Positions 42,727-50,994 of a DNA stretch of 64,000 nt are shown piece after piece (positions within the stretch are counted from its first letter, which is position 1; each line of letters starts with the position of its first letter). This DNA is from an uncultured Lachnospiraceae bacterium (GTDB taxonomy: Bacteria > Bacillota > Clostridia > Lachnospirales > Lachnospiraceae): contig CACZFI010000002.1 in assembly GCA_902780405.1 (NCBI GenBank), positions 111,810 through 175,809 of the forward strand, read 5' to 3'. Both the position numbers and the translations under genes were made by a program. Under the pieces are notes generated by a model. It searched no databases. It was not told the DNA's origin and saw only the letters and a program-made list of their open reading frames with translations.

Positions 42727-42743
42727 TATTATTCCTCCATCAT

Positions 42744-44129
42744 CTATAGGTCAATGAGAGAAACCAGATTTCTAAGTTGTATATTAACACAATTATTATA
42801 TCTTACCATCTCGGAAATAGTAGCATAATCCATCCAATAGTAGTCTTTCGGTAGCGAACCGACTTCGTTTGAATCAATCTCTATAATTACGTTTCGGTTC
42901 TGCTCGTGATAAAACCGTCCGCCCTCCTCGGAAAGCACCACATCCACAAGCGTGTGTTCCTTTCGATCGAGTTTATCAAGAAAGAGCTTCTCAATATCTT
43001 TGATTTTATTTCTGCTGTTGGTCGGTTCAAGCTGAAGTGTCGGCCCAAGTTCCGCACTGTCAAAGCATCCCATCTCATGTTTGGCGCGAACCAGGAACTT
43101 TCTTACGCCGTCTTCCACGCAGGTAAAGCATCCAAAGACTGCCATGCCAAGTGCTTCGATCAAAGGTTGCTCCCAATACTTCACTTCACGTCCTTCAATC
43201 TCAATATGACAATAAATCACCTTGAAATCATATGCCGATTTGCACACAATTTCGGTATTGGTCATCTTCCAACTCTTCAAACTCTTGACAGGTACCAAGC
43301 GAGAGTTTTCCTTTGCGTACATCTTCTGATCATTAATCGCATTGAATGCCTGATAGATCATTCTGTGATCGGCATTTTTAAAGATTGACGCAAATAACGC
43401 CTTGTCCGTGAACATTGCTTCCGTTTCGGTTCTTACTTCATCAAGTTCGGATAAGTCAAACGGAATACAGGAAAGCACTGTTCTGGTATCCATATTCACC
43501 AGATTGTCTTTCTTTAAGAGTTCCTTGATCTGACCAAGTGTCATCCACTTATGACTCTCATATACCGGAACATCATCTTCTACAAGGATGATCATGTTTC
43601 GATTTCTCTTCCTGTAGAATCTCGAGGACTGCTCCGACTGGAGCTGATCGGCTATGATCGTATGCTCAGCCACATTTGCAAAGTACTCAAGATAATGCGG
43701 CGCTTTCCCACCGTGCGTCCTGGTAAAGTTACTCTTTGTCGCCTGAATGGTCGGGGAAATCTGAATCACATTAACGTTGCCAGGTTCAATCTTCGCCTGC
43801 ATAAGAAAATTCAGTTCACCGTCAATCATCTTGCAGATGATACCGAGATAACCGATTTCTTTCTGAATGATGATTGGCTGTTCCGCCACAATATGATCAT
43901 CTTCGATTTCCTGATATCCTGCAATCTGAAAGAAACTGTTGTTATCGTTACGGATGTAACCGTCTCGGTTATCGTAATGCCAGAATCCCTCGTAGGAGAA
44001 ATCCACCTTTTTGATATTCACTTTTTTGCTACGGTTTCTCGACTCAATCCACTCGTAGATTTCTTCCATGGAACTAACATTCCCCGTCCTGTCATTCCAC
44101 GACTTGACCAATTCATATGTAAGGTTCAT
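42744..44129 (-). CDS. NDP-hexose 2,3-dehydratase
   Basis: 461 residues, two tandem copies of about 220 residues, as in TylX3/EvaA-type enzymes. Matching blocks are EQPIIIQKEIGYLGIICKM ... FYRKRNRNMII in the first half and EQPLIEALGMAVFGCF ... FYHEQNRNVII in the second. These enzymes remove the C2 hydroxyl of dTDP-4-keto-6-deoxyglucose and give an unstable 3,4-diketo-2,6-dideoxy sugar that needs a partner ketoreductase. That partner is the Gfo/Idh/MocA gene six bases upstream. The family is best known from antibiotic clusters, so finding it in this setting is notable. Confidence 0.87.
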   Translation of the reverse strand: MNLTYELVKSWNDRTGNVSSMEEIYEWIESRNRSKKVNIKKVDFSYEGFWHYDNRDGYIRNDNNSFFQIAGYQEIEDDHIVAEQPIIIQKEIGYLGIICKMIDGELNFLMQAKIEPGNVNVIQISPTIQATKSNFTRTHGGKAPHYLEYFANVAEHTIIADQLQSEQSSRFYRKRNRNMIILVEDDVPVYESHKWMTLGQIKELLKKDNLVNMDTRTVLSCIPFDLSELDEVRTETEAMFTDKALFASIFKNADHRMIYQAFNAINDQKMYAKENSRLVPVKSLKSWKMTNTEIVCKSAYDFKVIYCHIEIEGREVKYWEQPLIEALGMAVFGCFTCVEDGVRKFLVRAKHEMGCFDSAELGPTLQLEPTNSRNKIKDIEKLFLDKLDRKEHTLVDVVLSEEGGRFYHEQNRNVIIEIDSNEVGSLPKDYYWMDYATISEMVRYNNCVNIQLRNLVSLIDL

Positions 44130-44135
44130 ATTCCG

Positions 44136-45101
44136 TCATCCCCTTCTCGCTTTCCGTCTGATATCATCAATCAGCTGCGCCTGTTTTATGATATCATTGT
44201 ACATCTTCTCCCGTTTCAAAGTATCCTCCGTCTCTTCCATGAAAGCACATACCGACTTTCTGAAATGCGAATCTTTAGGAAGAATCACCGTCTCTACTTC
44301 TCCGTTTCTTTCAATCGTTGCCGACGGCGTGTAACCCTCCGGAGCCGTAAAGATTCTCCCGGTCGTAAGTGTACCTCTGCTTCCCCAAACCGAAAAAGCA
44401 CAGCTATAATTATTGTCCATACCAAAGCCCGCTTGAAAAACACCGCCCGTTTGATCAGTAAGCATCACCGAACCATACATATCAACTTCGTATCCCGGCA
44501 AAGTGCTCATAACCGCAGCTTCAACGCGGACATCTTCCCCAAGGAAAAGTGTTGCGAGTTTTACAGTATACCCTCCCGCATCTAAAAGTGCTCCTCCTCC
44601 AAGCGATCTGTTATAGCGAAAATCTTTCGCCTCGCGAAGTGGGAATCCAAAGGATGCCCGATAGCATCTTACATCACCGATCGCGCCATCGTTTATCAGA
44701 GTCCTGATGGCATCAATCTGCGCGTGGTATGCAAACATATAATTCTCATGCAACGCAAGCCCGCGCTCTCTGGCAATTTCCGAAAGTTCTAACGAAAGGT
44801 GTGCTTCTGTCGTCGAAGGTTTTTCAACCAAGACATGTTTCCCGGAAACAAGAGCCTTTTTCGCCCACTCATAATGAAGTGCAGGAGGCTGTGGCACATA
44901 GACTGCATCAAGATCATTTCTCGCAAGCAGTCTTTCGAAGTTTTCTTCTGCCTGTAATCCGTATTTTTCGCAAAAAGGTTTAACTCTGCTCTTATCGTAC
45001 TCTTCCGCTACAGCCACAACTTCAAGCCCCTCAATTCCTTCGACTGCAGGCATAAACCTTTTATATGCAATATCCGAACATCCGATAATTCCAAGTCTCA
45101 T
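44136..45101 (-). CDS. Gfo/Idh/MocA oxidoreductase, likely NDP-hexose 3-ketoreductase
   Basis: 321 residues from the ATG at 45101 (GGTGAGG before it; the upstream in-frame start lies within the aminotransferase gene). The N-terminal Rossmann fold has LGIIGCSDIAYKRFMPAV, then EKPSTTEAHLS with the catalytic Lys-Pro, and GGGALLDAGGYTVKLA with the conserved sugar-binding residues. In deoxysugar pathways this family reduces the C3 keto group formed by the 2,3-dehydratase. The dehydratase follows six bases later, strong support for that role. Confidence 0.85.
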   Translation of the reverse strand: MRLGIIGCSDIAYKRFMPAVEGIEGLEVVAVAEEYDKSRVKPFCEKYGLQAEENFERLLARNDLDAVYVPQPPALHYEWAKKALVSGKHVLVEKPSTTEAHLSLELSEIARERGLALHENYMFAYHAQIDAIRTLINDGAIGDVRCYRASFGFPLREAKDFRYNRSLGGGALLDAGGYTVKLATLFLGEDVRVEAAVMSTLPGYEVDMYGSVMLTDQTGGVFQAGFGMDNNYSCAFSVWGSRGTLTTGRIFTAPEGYTPSATIERNGEVETVILPKDSHFRKSVCAFMEETEDTLKREKMYNDIIKQAQLIDDIRRKARRG

Positions 45102-45108
45102 AATTGCC

Positions 45109-46224
45109 TCACCTGTAAAGATCCAAAATAATGTCACACACTCTTTCAGCATCCTCCGGTAGCAGATCCGAATAGCACGGAAGTGTAATCACACGATCCG
45201 ATATATATCTTGCCACAGGAACATCCGACCGAATACCCAGATTCTTAACAACCTCAAAATCACTGCACAGGGGATAGAAATACTTTCTGACGAAGATATT
45301 CTCATCCGCAAGTGCCTTAATCACCTGCTCACGGTTTATACCGGTATCCGCCTCTTCGATCACAAGCGGAAAGTATGCATAATTAGACTCGACACCCTCT
45401 TGAACAACAGAAAGCTTAAGTCCTTTTACATTTGACAACCTGCTTCGGTATATACTTGCAACCACTTTTCTTTTCGCTATACTTTCTTCAAAATGCCGCA
45501 GATTACAGAGTCCCATAGCTGCGTGAATATCCGTCATCTTGGCATTTGTTCCGATATAGGGTGTTACATCCGTCTTTACAATCTGACCAAACTGTCGAAG
45601 CCCTTCTAAGTATTGCGTCAGACTGGCATCATGATAAGTCAGGCAACCACCCTCGACTGTATTAAAAACTTTCGTCGCATGAAAAGAAAACATGGATGCA
45701 TCTCCGAAGGTTGATGCATTTCTTCCACGATAAGTCTCTCCGAATGCGTGTGCCGAGTCATAAATCACTTTCAATCCATGTTTTTTCGCTATTTTTTCAA
45801 TCCTATCAATGTCGCAAATATTACCATAAACATTCACCGGGACAATCACTGAAGTCTTGTCCGTGATCAGGTCTTCGATCTTGTCAGCATCCATAGTATA
45901 GTCGTCCGATCGAACATCACAGTAAACAGGCCGAATGTCGTTACGAAGGATTGCTTGCGTTGTAGATCCGAAGGTAAATGGCGTAGTAATCGCCTCTCCT
46001 GACAAATGCATCGACTTGATGCCCAGTTCCAACGCTAGGTGTCCGTTTCCGAACAACGTAATATTCGGAGCACCAAGAAAAGACTGCAGTTTCTCCTGCA
46101 GTTCCACATGTTTCGGTCCTTGATGTGTCATGATTCCTGTCTCCCAGACATCACGAATCTCATCCATATACTCTTCAATTGGCGGCAGGGATGGCCTGCT
46201 CACGTAAATCTTCTTCTGAATCAT
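45109..46224 (-). CDS. DegT/DnrJ/EryC1/StrS-family sugar aminotransferase
   Basis: 371 residues. PLP-binding Lys185 is in SFHATKVFNTVEGG, with Asp156 in YDSAHAFGE. It adds an amino group from glutamate to a keto sugar, here most likely C4 after the dehydratase and ketoreductase steps (C3 is the other choice). The ATG at 46224 has no Shine-Dalgarno site, and a TATAAT box lies seven bases ahead of it, so the mRNA may start at the ATG. It is the first gene of the sugar operon. The GNGHLALELG loop (about 59-68) is the phosphate-binding part. Confidence 0.9.
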   Translation of the reverse strand: MIQKKIYVSRPSLPPIEEYMDEIRDVWETGIMTHQGPKHVELQEKLQSFLGAPNITLFGNGHLALELGIKSMHLSGEAITTPFTFGSTTQAILRNDIRPVYCDVRSDDYTMDADKIEDLITDKTSVIVPVNVYGNICDIDRIEKIAKKHGLKVIYDSAHAFGETYRGRNASTFGDASMFSFHATKVFNTVEGGCLTYHDASLTQYLEGLRQFGQIVKTDVTPYIGTNAKMTDIHAAMGLCNLRHFEESIAKRKVVASIYRSRLSNVKGLKLSVVQEGVESNYAYFPLVIEEADTGINREQVIKALADENIFVRKYFYPLCSDFEVVKNLGIRSDVPVARYISDRVITLPCYSDLLPEDAERVCDIILDLYR

Positions 46225-46231
46225 AGTTGCA

Positions 46232-46237
46232 ATTATA
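46232..46237 (-). promoter_or_regulatory. -10 box of the sugar operon
   Basis: An exact TATAAT on the minus strand ends seven bases before the aminotransferase ATG. No good -35 is seen at 16-18 bases upstream, so an activator may be needed, or the start may be elsewhere. Confidence 0.45.
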
Positions 46238-46290
46238 CCACATTATGCAAACAGTCGCCACTTTCACAGTTTCCGAATATCCTAACACAC

Positions 46291-47649
46291 CTAAAACACA
46301 TAACAACCAATCATGTTTTCAAAGAAACCAAACACTGCAAAACACGCCAGCAGTGTCATATATCTTTGTCGCCCAATTCTACTGAGTCCAACCCATATTT
46401 CATGCGTTATTAACCCCATTATGACAATAAGCGACAAATCCAAAAAAAGATAGGTCCTTTCGTACAAGCTTTGAGATTCTCCTGCAAATCCAGCAACCAC
46501 CCTACTGAAAATACCGCTGATTATGAGAATCACATAGAGCCACGAACGTTTATTGTTCCGAGAAGTTGAATTTACAACCATGCAAACAACGACCCAAAAA
46601 ACAAAACTGATAATTATCGCAACACAAATGTCCGGATACCTATATTTCCCTTCTGACAAGGACATATCTCCTTGAAGTATTCGATCATAGTAATCTGCTC
46701 CCATGAATCTACAGACAGCAATTGCCCCAATTCCACAAACCACTGTCCACATCACCATAGGGACAAGCGACAAAACCCTGTTGCAACTATTTGTATTTAC
46801 TTTGAACGCTCCTATCACAAGAATAACAATGAACATAGGTATAATGAGTGTTTCCTTGAACAGAGCGTGTGTCAAAGTGGTCGTCAATCCCGTATCAATC
46901 TTGTCAAACACGCTCAAGTTCCTAAAATAGCTTTCTGTGTTGTTAAACCGAACTTGATTACCTTGTGAAAAGAAATGATATAAAACACTTAATGACGCAA
47001 ACAAAAACTCCGTCACAAAAATCGGAGTCCATCGTTTATTTACAAGCGAGAAGACCATCATTCCAAGCATAAGAACGCACAAAAGCACCGATACTTCTTC
47101 TTTATTTGCTGCCATCAATACAGTTACTGAAGTCCAGATATAAGTTCTCCATGTCAGTTTTCTTTTCTCAAAATACCATTTTACCGGAAAAGTAGATATA
47201 ACAAGAAAAAAAGTAGGCCAAATGTATGTTACGGTACTAATCACCCACCCTGTATCTGTTGCCAAATGGAACGGGTAACACAACATAAGCAGTAAGGAAA
47301 CATATCGCATGTAAGATCTATTTCGGCAATCCAGCAGATAGCACACCCCTAAAAATATGCCAAAAAACATCAAGATATCTATCACCATCCATACTTTAAC
47401 ATCCAGGTGCAGCAATACACGTGCCGTCGGATTAATCAGGAATCTTGAACTCCAAGTTTTATAACTCATCGTGATTGTTTTTATTTCCTCTTTTAATGTC
47501 GGAGCCATAAAATACTTGATATTCATTAAATCATCTGAATCCCACATAAATCCGTATACATGGAGAACAGCGTCATAAATTATGAACATCAGATACGGCA
47601 ACCACTCATACAATAAATGTATTCTGTTATTTTTGACACGCAAGGACAT
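46291..47649 (-). CDS. Multi-span membrane protein, possible GT-C transferase, copy 1
   Basis: 452 residues from the ATG at 47649 (GAGGG nearby; an earlier in-frame ATG at 47670 lacks a site). About 11-12 membrane helices. After the first helix comes FMWDSDDLMNIKYFMAP, with an acidic pair in the outer loop as in GT-C glycosyltransferases, then TWSSRFLINPTARVLLH. The protein at 47782 shares these blocks in the same order, as well as SYTYIWP-like and NKEEVSVLL segments. It resembles families I recall as DUF6056. Possible job: transfer a lipid-linked sugar on the outer face. Not proven. Confidence 0.65.
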   Translation of the reverse strand: MSLRVKNNRIHLLYEWLPYLMFIIYDAVLHVYGFMWDSDDLMNIKYFMAPTLKEEIKTITMSYKTWSSRFLINPTARVLLHLDVKVWMVIDILMFFGIFLGVCYLLDCRNRSYMRYVSLLLMLCYPFHLATDTGWVISTVTYIWPTFFLVISTFPVKWYFEKRKLTWRTYIWTSVTVLMAANKEEVSVLLCVLMLGMMVFSLVNKRWTPIFVTEFLFASLSVLYHFFSQGNQVRFNNTESYFRNLSVFDKIDTGLTTTLTHALFKETLIIPMFIVILVIGAFKVNTNSCNRVLSLVPMVMWTVVCGIGAIAVCRFMGADYYDRILQGDMSLSEGKYRYPDICVAIIISFVFWVVVCMVVNSTSRNNKRSWLYVILIISGIFSRVVAGFAGESQSLYERTYLFLDLSLIVIMGLITHEIWVGLSRIGRQRYMTLLACFAVFGFFENMIGCYVF

Positions 47650-47684
47650 ATTCTTACCCTCATCCATCATTAATTAACATCATA

Positions 47685-47712
47685 ATTATAGCAGACATTC
47701 CGATCTTGTAAA
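47685..47712 (-). promoter_or_regulatory. Promoter of the membrane-protein gene, copy 1
   Basis: On the minus strand, TTTACA (47707-47712) and exact TATAAT (47685-47690) are 16 bases apart, about 35 bases ahead of the gene. Confidence 0.55.
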
Positions 47713-47781
47713 CAAAGATATGGAAAAACCAAGTCCGTTATGGTAATGTAAAAGCAAAAAAGAACAGGTGAAAATGATACG

Positions 47782-49080
47782 ATGCAAGCAAAGCGAAACA
47801 AAACAATAGTAACCCTTATTTTTATCATCAACTCTTTTTTATTACATATATTCCTTTACGATACGATTGGTGATGATATTATCATACAAGAATTCTTGGC
47901 CCCTGATCTAAAATCTCAGTTGTTTCATCTTACTGATTATGTTCAAAACTGGTCATCAAGGTTACTCGTCAATCCTCCGATTTTCATCATGATGCACTTT
48001 GACTACCATGTATGGATTATTTGCGATGTGCTGATGCTCTATCTTCTCTTTCGCGGAATGATGAAGCTACTTAGTATCAAAAATACAGAGAATCTGACAC
48101 TGCTTCTTTTGGTGATGCTTCTCTATCCTCTTGACGCCAGCATTAATTACGGCATGATTGTCATGTCCATCACCTACATCTGGCCGGCTACAGCTGCAGT
48201 CTGGAGTCTTACTTATATCCGCATGCATCTCGATGGGGAAAAGATTCGTTGGTACCATCACTTCTTTTTTGTGATTTTAAATGTATATGCATCAAACAAA
48301 GAAGAACTTGCCGTAACATTATTCCTTATATATTTGTCCTACGTCGTTTACACGTTAGCCAAAAAACGCCCCTCGCGCTTTTCAATACTCCAAACATTCA
48401 TCTCATTTGGAAGCGTTTTATTCCACCTGTTCTATTCCGGTAACCAAACACGATTCGACATCCTGTCCGAAGAAATCCCCTATACTTTTCTTGACAAGGC
48501 CGAAATAGGTGTAACATCCACCTTCTTTGGGCTTTTGTGCCGATATGACTTTCTTACGCTGGTTTTGTTCACGCTTTTGACTGTTTACATATGGAGGAAG
48601 CATAAACAAGTCCTTCCCCGTATCGTTTCGATACTCCTTCCAATTGTCTCAATTACGCTTAGCATCCTTTTCTTTTCGAGACCAAAATCAATCAAAGACA
48701 CTGACTACGCAATTTCCTACGGTAAATACAGTGATCCTGTTGAATGGTTCAAGCTTGCCATGTACGTCATCTGCACCGTTTTGATTCTTTGGGAAATCTA
48801 TCTGGCATTCTCAGAAAACCGCACATACATCAATATGTGGATTCTTCTGGTTGCCGGTTTTGCCGGACGCGCCGTCATCGGCTTCGGTAACAAGGGCTGG
48901 CTCACATCTTTTGAACGTACCTATACATTTCTTTATCTGATCATGCTCTACATCATCTACAAACTCGTCCAAAAAATATACGAGGACCTTTCTCCCAAAA
49001 GGAGAAAAATCCTCGTTCGTATCCTGATTGTTCTGGCCGTATTCTCCGATCTGCGGATCATCTACGTCCTGTGGTGGTAA
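47782..49080 (+). CDS. Multi-span membrane protein, possible GT-C transferase, copy 2
   Basis: 432 residues, about 12 membrane helices, the only plus-strand gene in this half of the window. LYDTIGDDIIIQEFLAPD gives the acidic pair after helix 1, then NWSSRLLVNPPIFIMMHFDYHVW, VMSITYIWPATAAVWSL and ASNKEELAVTLFL match copy 1 block by block. The two genes are divergent with about 130 bases between them, so they are paralogs that arose by inverted duplication or were brought together. AGGTGA lies ten bases before the ATG. It ends one base before the stop of the convergent GtrB-like gene. Confidence 0.68.
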   Translation: MQAKRNKTIVTLIFIINSFLLHIFLYDTIGDDIIIQEFLAPDLKSQLFHLTDYVQNWSSRLLVNPPIFIMMHFDYHVWIICDVLMLYLLFRGMMKLLSIKNTENLTLLLLVMLLYPLDASINYGMIVMSITYIWPATAAVWSLTYIRMHLDGEKIRWYHHFFFVILNVYASNKEELAVTLFLIYLSYVVYTLAKKRPSRFSILQTFISFGSVLFHLFYSGNQTRFDILSEEIPYTFLDKAEIGVTSTFFGLLCRYDFLTLVLFTLLTVYIWRKHKQVLPRIVSILLPIVSITLSILFFSRPKSIKDTDYAISYGKYSDPVEWFKLAMYVICTVLILWEIYLAFSENRTYINMWILLVAGFAGRAVIGFGNKGWLTSFERTYTFLYLIMLYIIYKLVQKIYEDLSPKRRKILVRILIVLAVFSDLRIIYVLWW

Positions 49081-49081
49081 T

Positions 49082-50047
49082 CTATTTCAGTTGTTTTTCT
49101 TCAACAACAAACCTCGGCCGTGCTTTCGTCTCGAGGTAGATCTTTCCGATGTACTCTCCCACGATTCCGATTGCAAAAATCTGAAAGCCACCAAGAAAGA
49201 ACAAGGAAACAACCACCGTTGCCCAGCCTTCTACCGTCTCGCCCATCAAGAATCCACGAATTACATGGATCAACATGATAATACTTAACAACGATATGAT
49301 AAGCCCCGCCATGGTAATCATCCGGAGCGGTCTTACGCTGCAGGAGGTGATGCCTTCGATGGCAAAGCGGATCATCTTGCGCAGAGGATACTTGGACTCT
49401 CCCGCGAAACGCTTGCCGCGCTCGTAAGGGACCTCTGCGGTCTGAAAGCCAATCATGGGAACGATGCCGCGGAGGAAGAGATTCACCTCACGGAACTCCG
49501 AAAGTGCGTGGATCGCGCGCTTGCTCATCAGTCGATAGTCAGCGTGGTTATAGACAAGTTCGACGCCCATGCCTCGCATCATGCGGTAGAAGGTCTGCGC
49601 CGTACTGCGCTTAAACAGACTGTCTTTTTTTCTGGAAGATCGAACACCGTAGACGATATCCGAACCTTTTTTGTACTTCTCTACAAAACGATCCATAACT
49701 TCAATATCGTCCTGAAGATCCGCATCCATAGAGATGACGATATCCGCATTGCCCCCATCTTCCTCTTCGGAAGCGGCCGTAAAGAGCCCGGCCAATAGAG
49801 CGTTTTGATGTCCCCTGTTTCTGGAAAGTTTCAAGCCGCACACTCTGTCCGACGCCTCGCACATAGATGAAATCATGCTCCATGTGCCATCCTTTGATCC
49901 GTCATCCACATAAAGAATCCGACTTGTGGGCGCAATCAAGGAAGCACCAACCATACGGTTCAGTTTTTCCAAAAGTCTTTTATTGGTTTCCGGAAGCACC
50001 TCTGTCTCGTTATAACAGGGCACTACGATATAAAGCTTTGGTTCCAT
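49082..50047 (-). CDS. GtrB/DPM1-like polyprenyl-phosphate glycosyltransferase
   Basis: 321 residues from the ATG at 50047 (GGAGGAGG directly before it). The GT2 domain has LYIVVPCYNETEVLPETN, ILYVDDGSKDGTW and the metal site SMDADLQDD. Two C-terminal membrane helices follow (ITMAGLIISLLSIIMLIHV and ATVVVSLFFLGGFQIFAIG) and the tail GEYIGKIYLETKARP. This layout moves a sugar from UDP to polyprenyl phosphate. Its products feed GT-C enzymes on the outer face, such as the two membrane proteins next door. A longer reading from 50107 is spurious; see the repeat at 50053. Confidence 0.88.
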   Translation of the reverse strand: MEPKLYIVVPCYNETEVLPETNKRLLEKLNRMVGASLIAPTSRILYVDDGSKDGTWSMISSMCEASDRVCGLKLSRNRGHQNALLAGLFTAASEEEDGGNADIVISMDADLQDDIEVMDRFVEKYKKGSDIVYGVRSSRKKDSLFKRSTAQTFYRMMRGMGVELVYNHADYRLMSKRAIHALSEFREVNLFLRGIVPMIGFQTAEVPYERGKRFAGESKYPLRKMIRFAIEGITSCSVRPLRMITMAGLIISLLSIIMLIHVIRGFLMGETVEGWATVVVSLFFLGGFQIFAIGIVGEYIGKIYLETKARPRFVVEEKQLK

Positions 50048-50052
50048 ACTGC

Positions 50053-50128
50053 CTCCTCCCCCCGAAAGATTCTTCGCTTCACTCAGAATGACAATGCTCT
50101 CACTCAAAACGACAATGTCATCCCCGGC
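50053..50128. repeat. Dispersed-repeat fragment ahead of the GtrB-like gene
   Basis: This stretch carries AGATTCTTCGCTTCACTCAG and AATGACA, then a second AACGACAATGTCATCC. It matches a short repeat I recall as widespread between genes in many bacterial genomes and metagenomes. It can be read in frame with the gene downstream and yields a false N-terminus. Confidence 0.45.
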
Positions 50129-50179
50129 TTGTCAAGGGTTCTACTTCATAGGTCACATGAAGTCACCTTCAGATTCCCA

Positions 50180-50977
50180 TTACCGATAAGTATCATACGC
50201 CTTTACATAGAATTTCATCAACCACCGGGTCACTGGTTTGGGCCAGAATTTTTGAAACATGTCCTTATCTTCCTTTACCCGTCCGTTATCCTCAATAAAC
50301 GTCTTGCTGGTGGCATCCTTATGTATGCGATAATATGTGAGCACCTTGGAGTTATAAGCAAATCTTCCCCAGCCGGAAGCAAACTTTAGAAAGGTGTCCC
50401 AGTCAATATTAAACTTCATGTCCGACGTGAATACCGGCGTACCGGTTTTTCGCAGATTATAGGTAACCGACGGGCAACAGATACTGTTACCAAACGCCAA
50501 AGTTGCCTTCTTGAAAAAGCATTTGTCCGATAGGATTCTAAAATTCATCGGGAAACGCAGGATAGCTCGAAGCAGGCAGTTTATATCCGTAGCAACCTTC
50601 CCCTCCTTGATCGGTCGATAACCGGTGTAGAACATGGTAAAATCGGGATCCTCATAAATCGCCTTATAAAGTTCCTTTGCATAGTTCCGATGATAGCAGT
50701 CATCCTGGTGGGCAACTGTCACATATGGCGTATTTGCTTTTTCTATCGCAAAATTCCAATCTTCCCGGATATTACTCTCACCTTTTCTTACGTAAAGCAT
50801 CAGATGATACTTGGAGGCTATCCTTTCGATGCTTTCGCAGGGTGTCGAAGTGCACAGGATCACCGTAGACTTTACCGTCTGGGAAAGCACGGAACGCACA
50901 CATTGCTCCAGATACGGAGAATCGCCGTAAGCACAGACGGAAAACGTATGTAAGCTCCGCAGATCCTTTTTCATCAT
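50180..50977 (-). CDS. GT2-family glycosyltransferase
   Basis: 265 residues. TFSVCAYGDSPYLEQCVRSVL opens the GT-A fold, VAHQDDCYHRNYAKEL carries the D-D metal site near residue 95, and DWDTFLKFASGWGRFAY contains a likely catalytic acidic pair. No membrane helix. Substrates unknown; it resembles transferases of surface polysaccharide clusters. The ATG at 50977 follows AAGGTGAT. It lies between the GtrB-like gene and the ATPase gene. Confidence 0.82.
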   Translation of the reverse strand: MMKKDLRSLHTFSVCAYGDSPYLEQCVRSVLSQTVKSTVILCTSTPCESIERIASKYHLMLYVRKGESNIREDWNFAIEKANTPYVTVAHQDDCYHRNYAKELYKAIYEDPDFTMFYTGYRPIKEGKVATDINCLLRAILRFPMNFRILSDKCFFKKATLAFGNSICCPSVTYNLRKTGTPVFTSDMKFNIDWDTFLKFASGWGRFAYNSKVLTYYRIHKDATSKTFIEDNGRVKEDKDMFQKFWPKPVTRWLMKFYVKAYDTYR

Positions 50978-50994
50978 ACAATCACCTTTTCACA

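Noticed and set aside
50048..50107. Longer N-terminus for the GtrB-like gene
   Set aside because: It comes from a dispersed repeat and has no ribosome site, while the ATG at 50047 has a strong GGAGGAGG.
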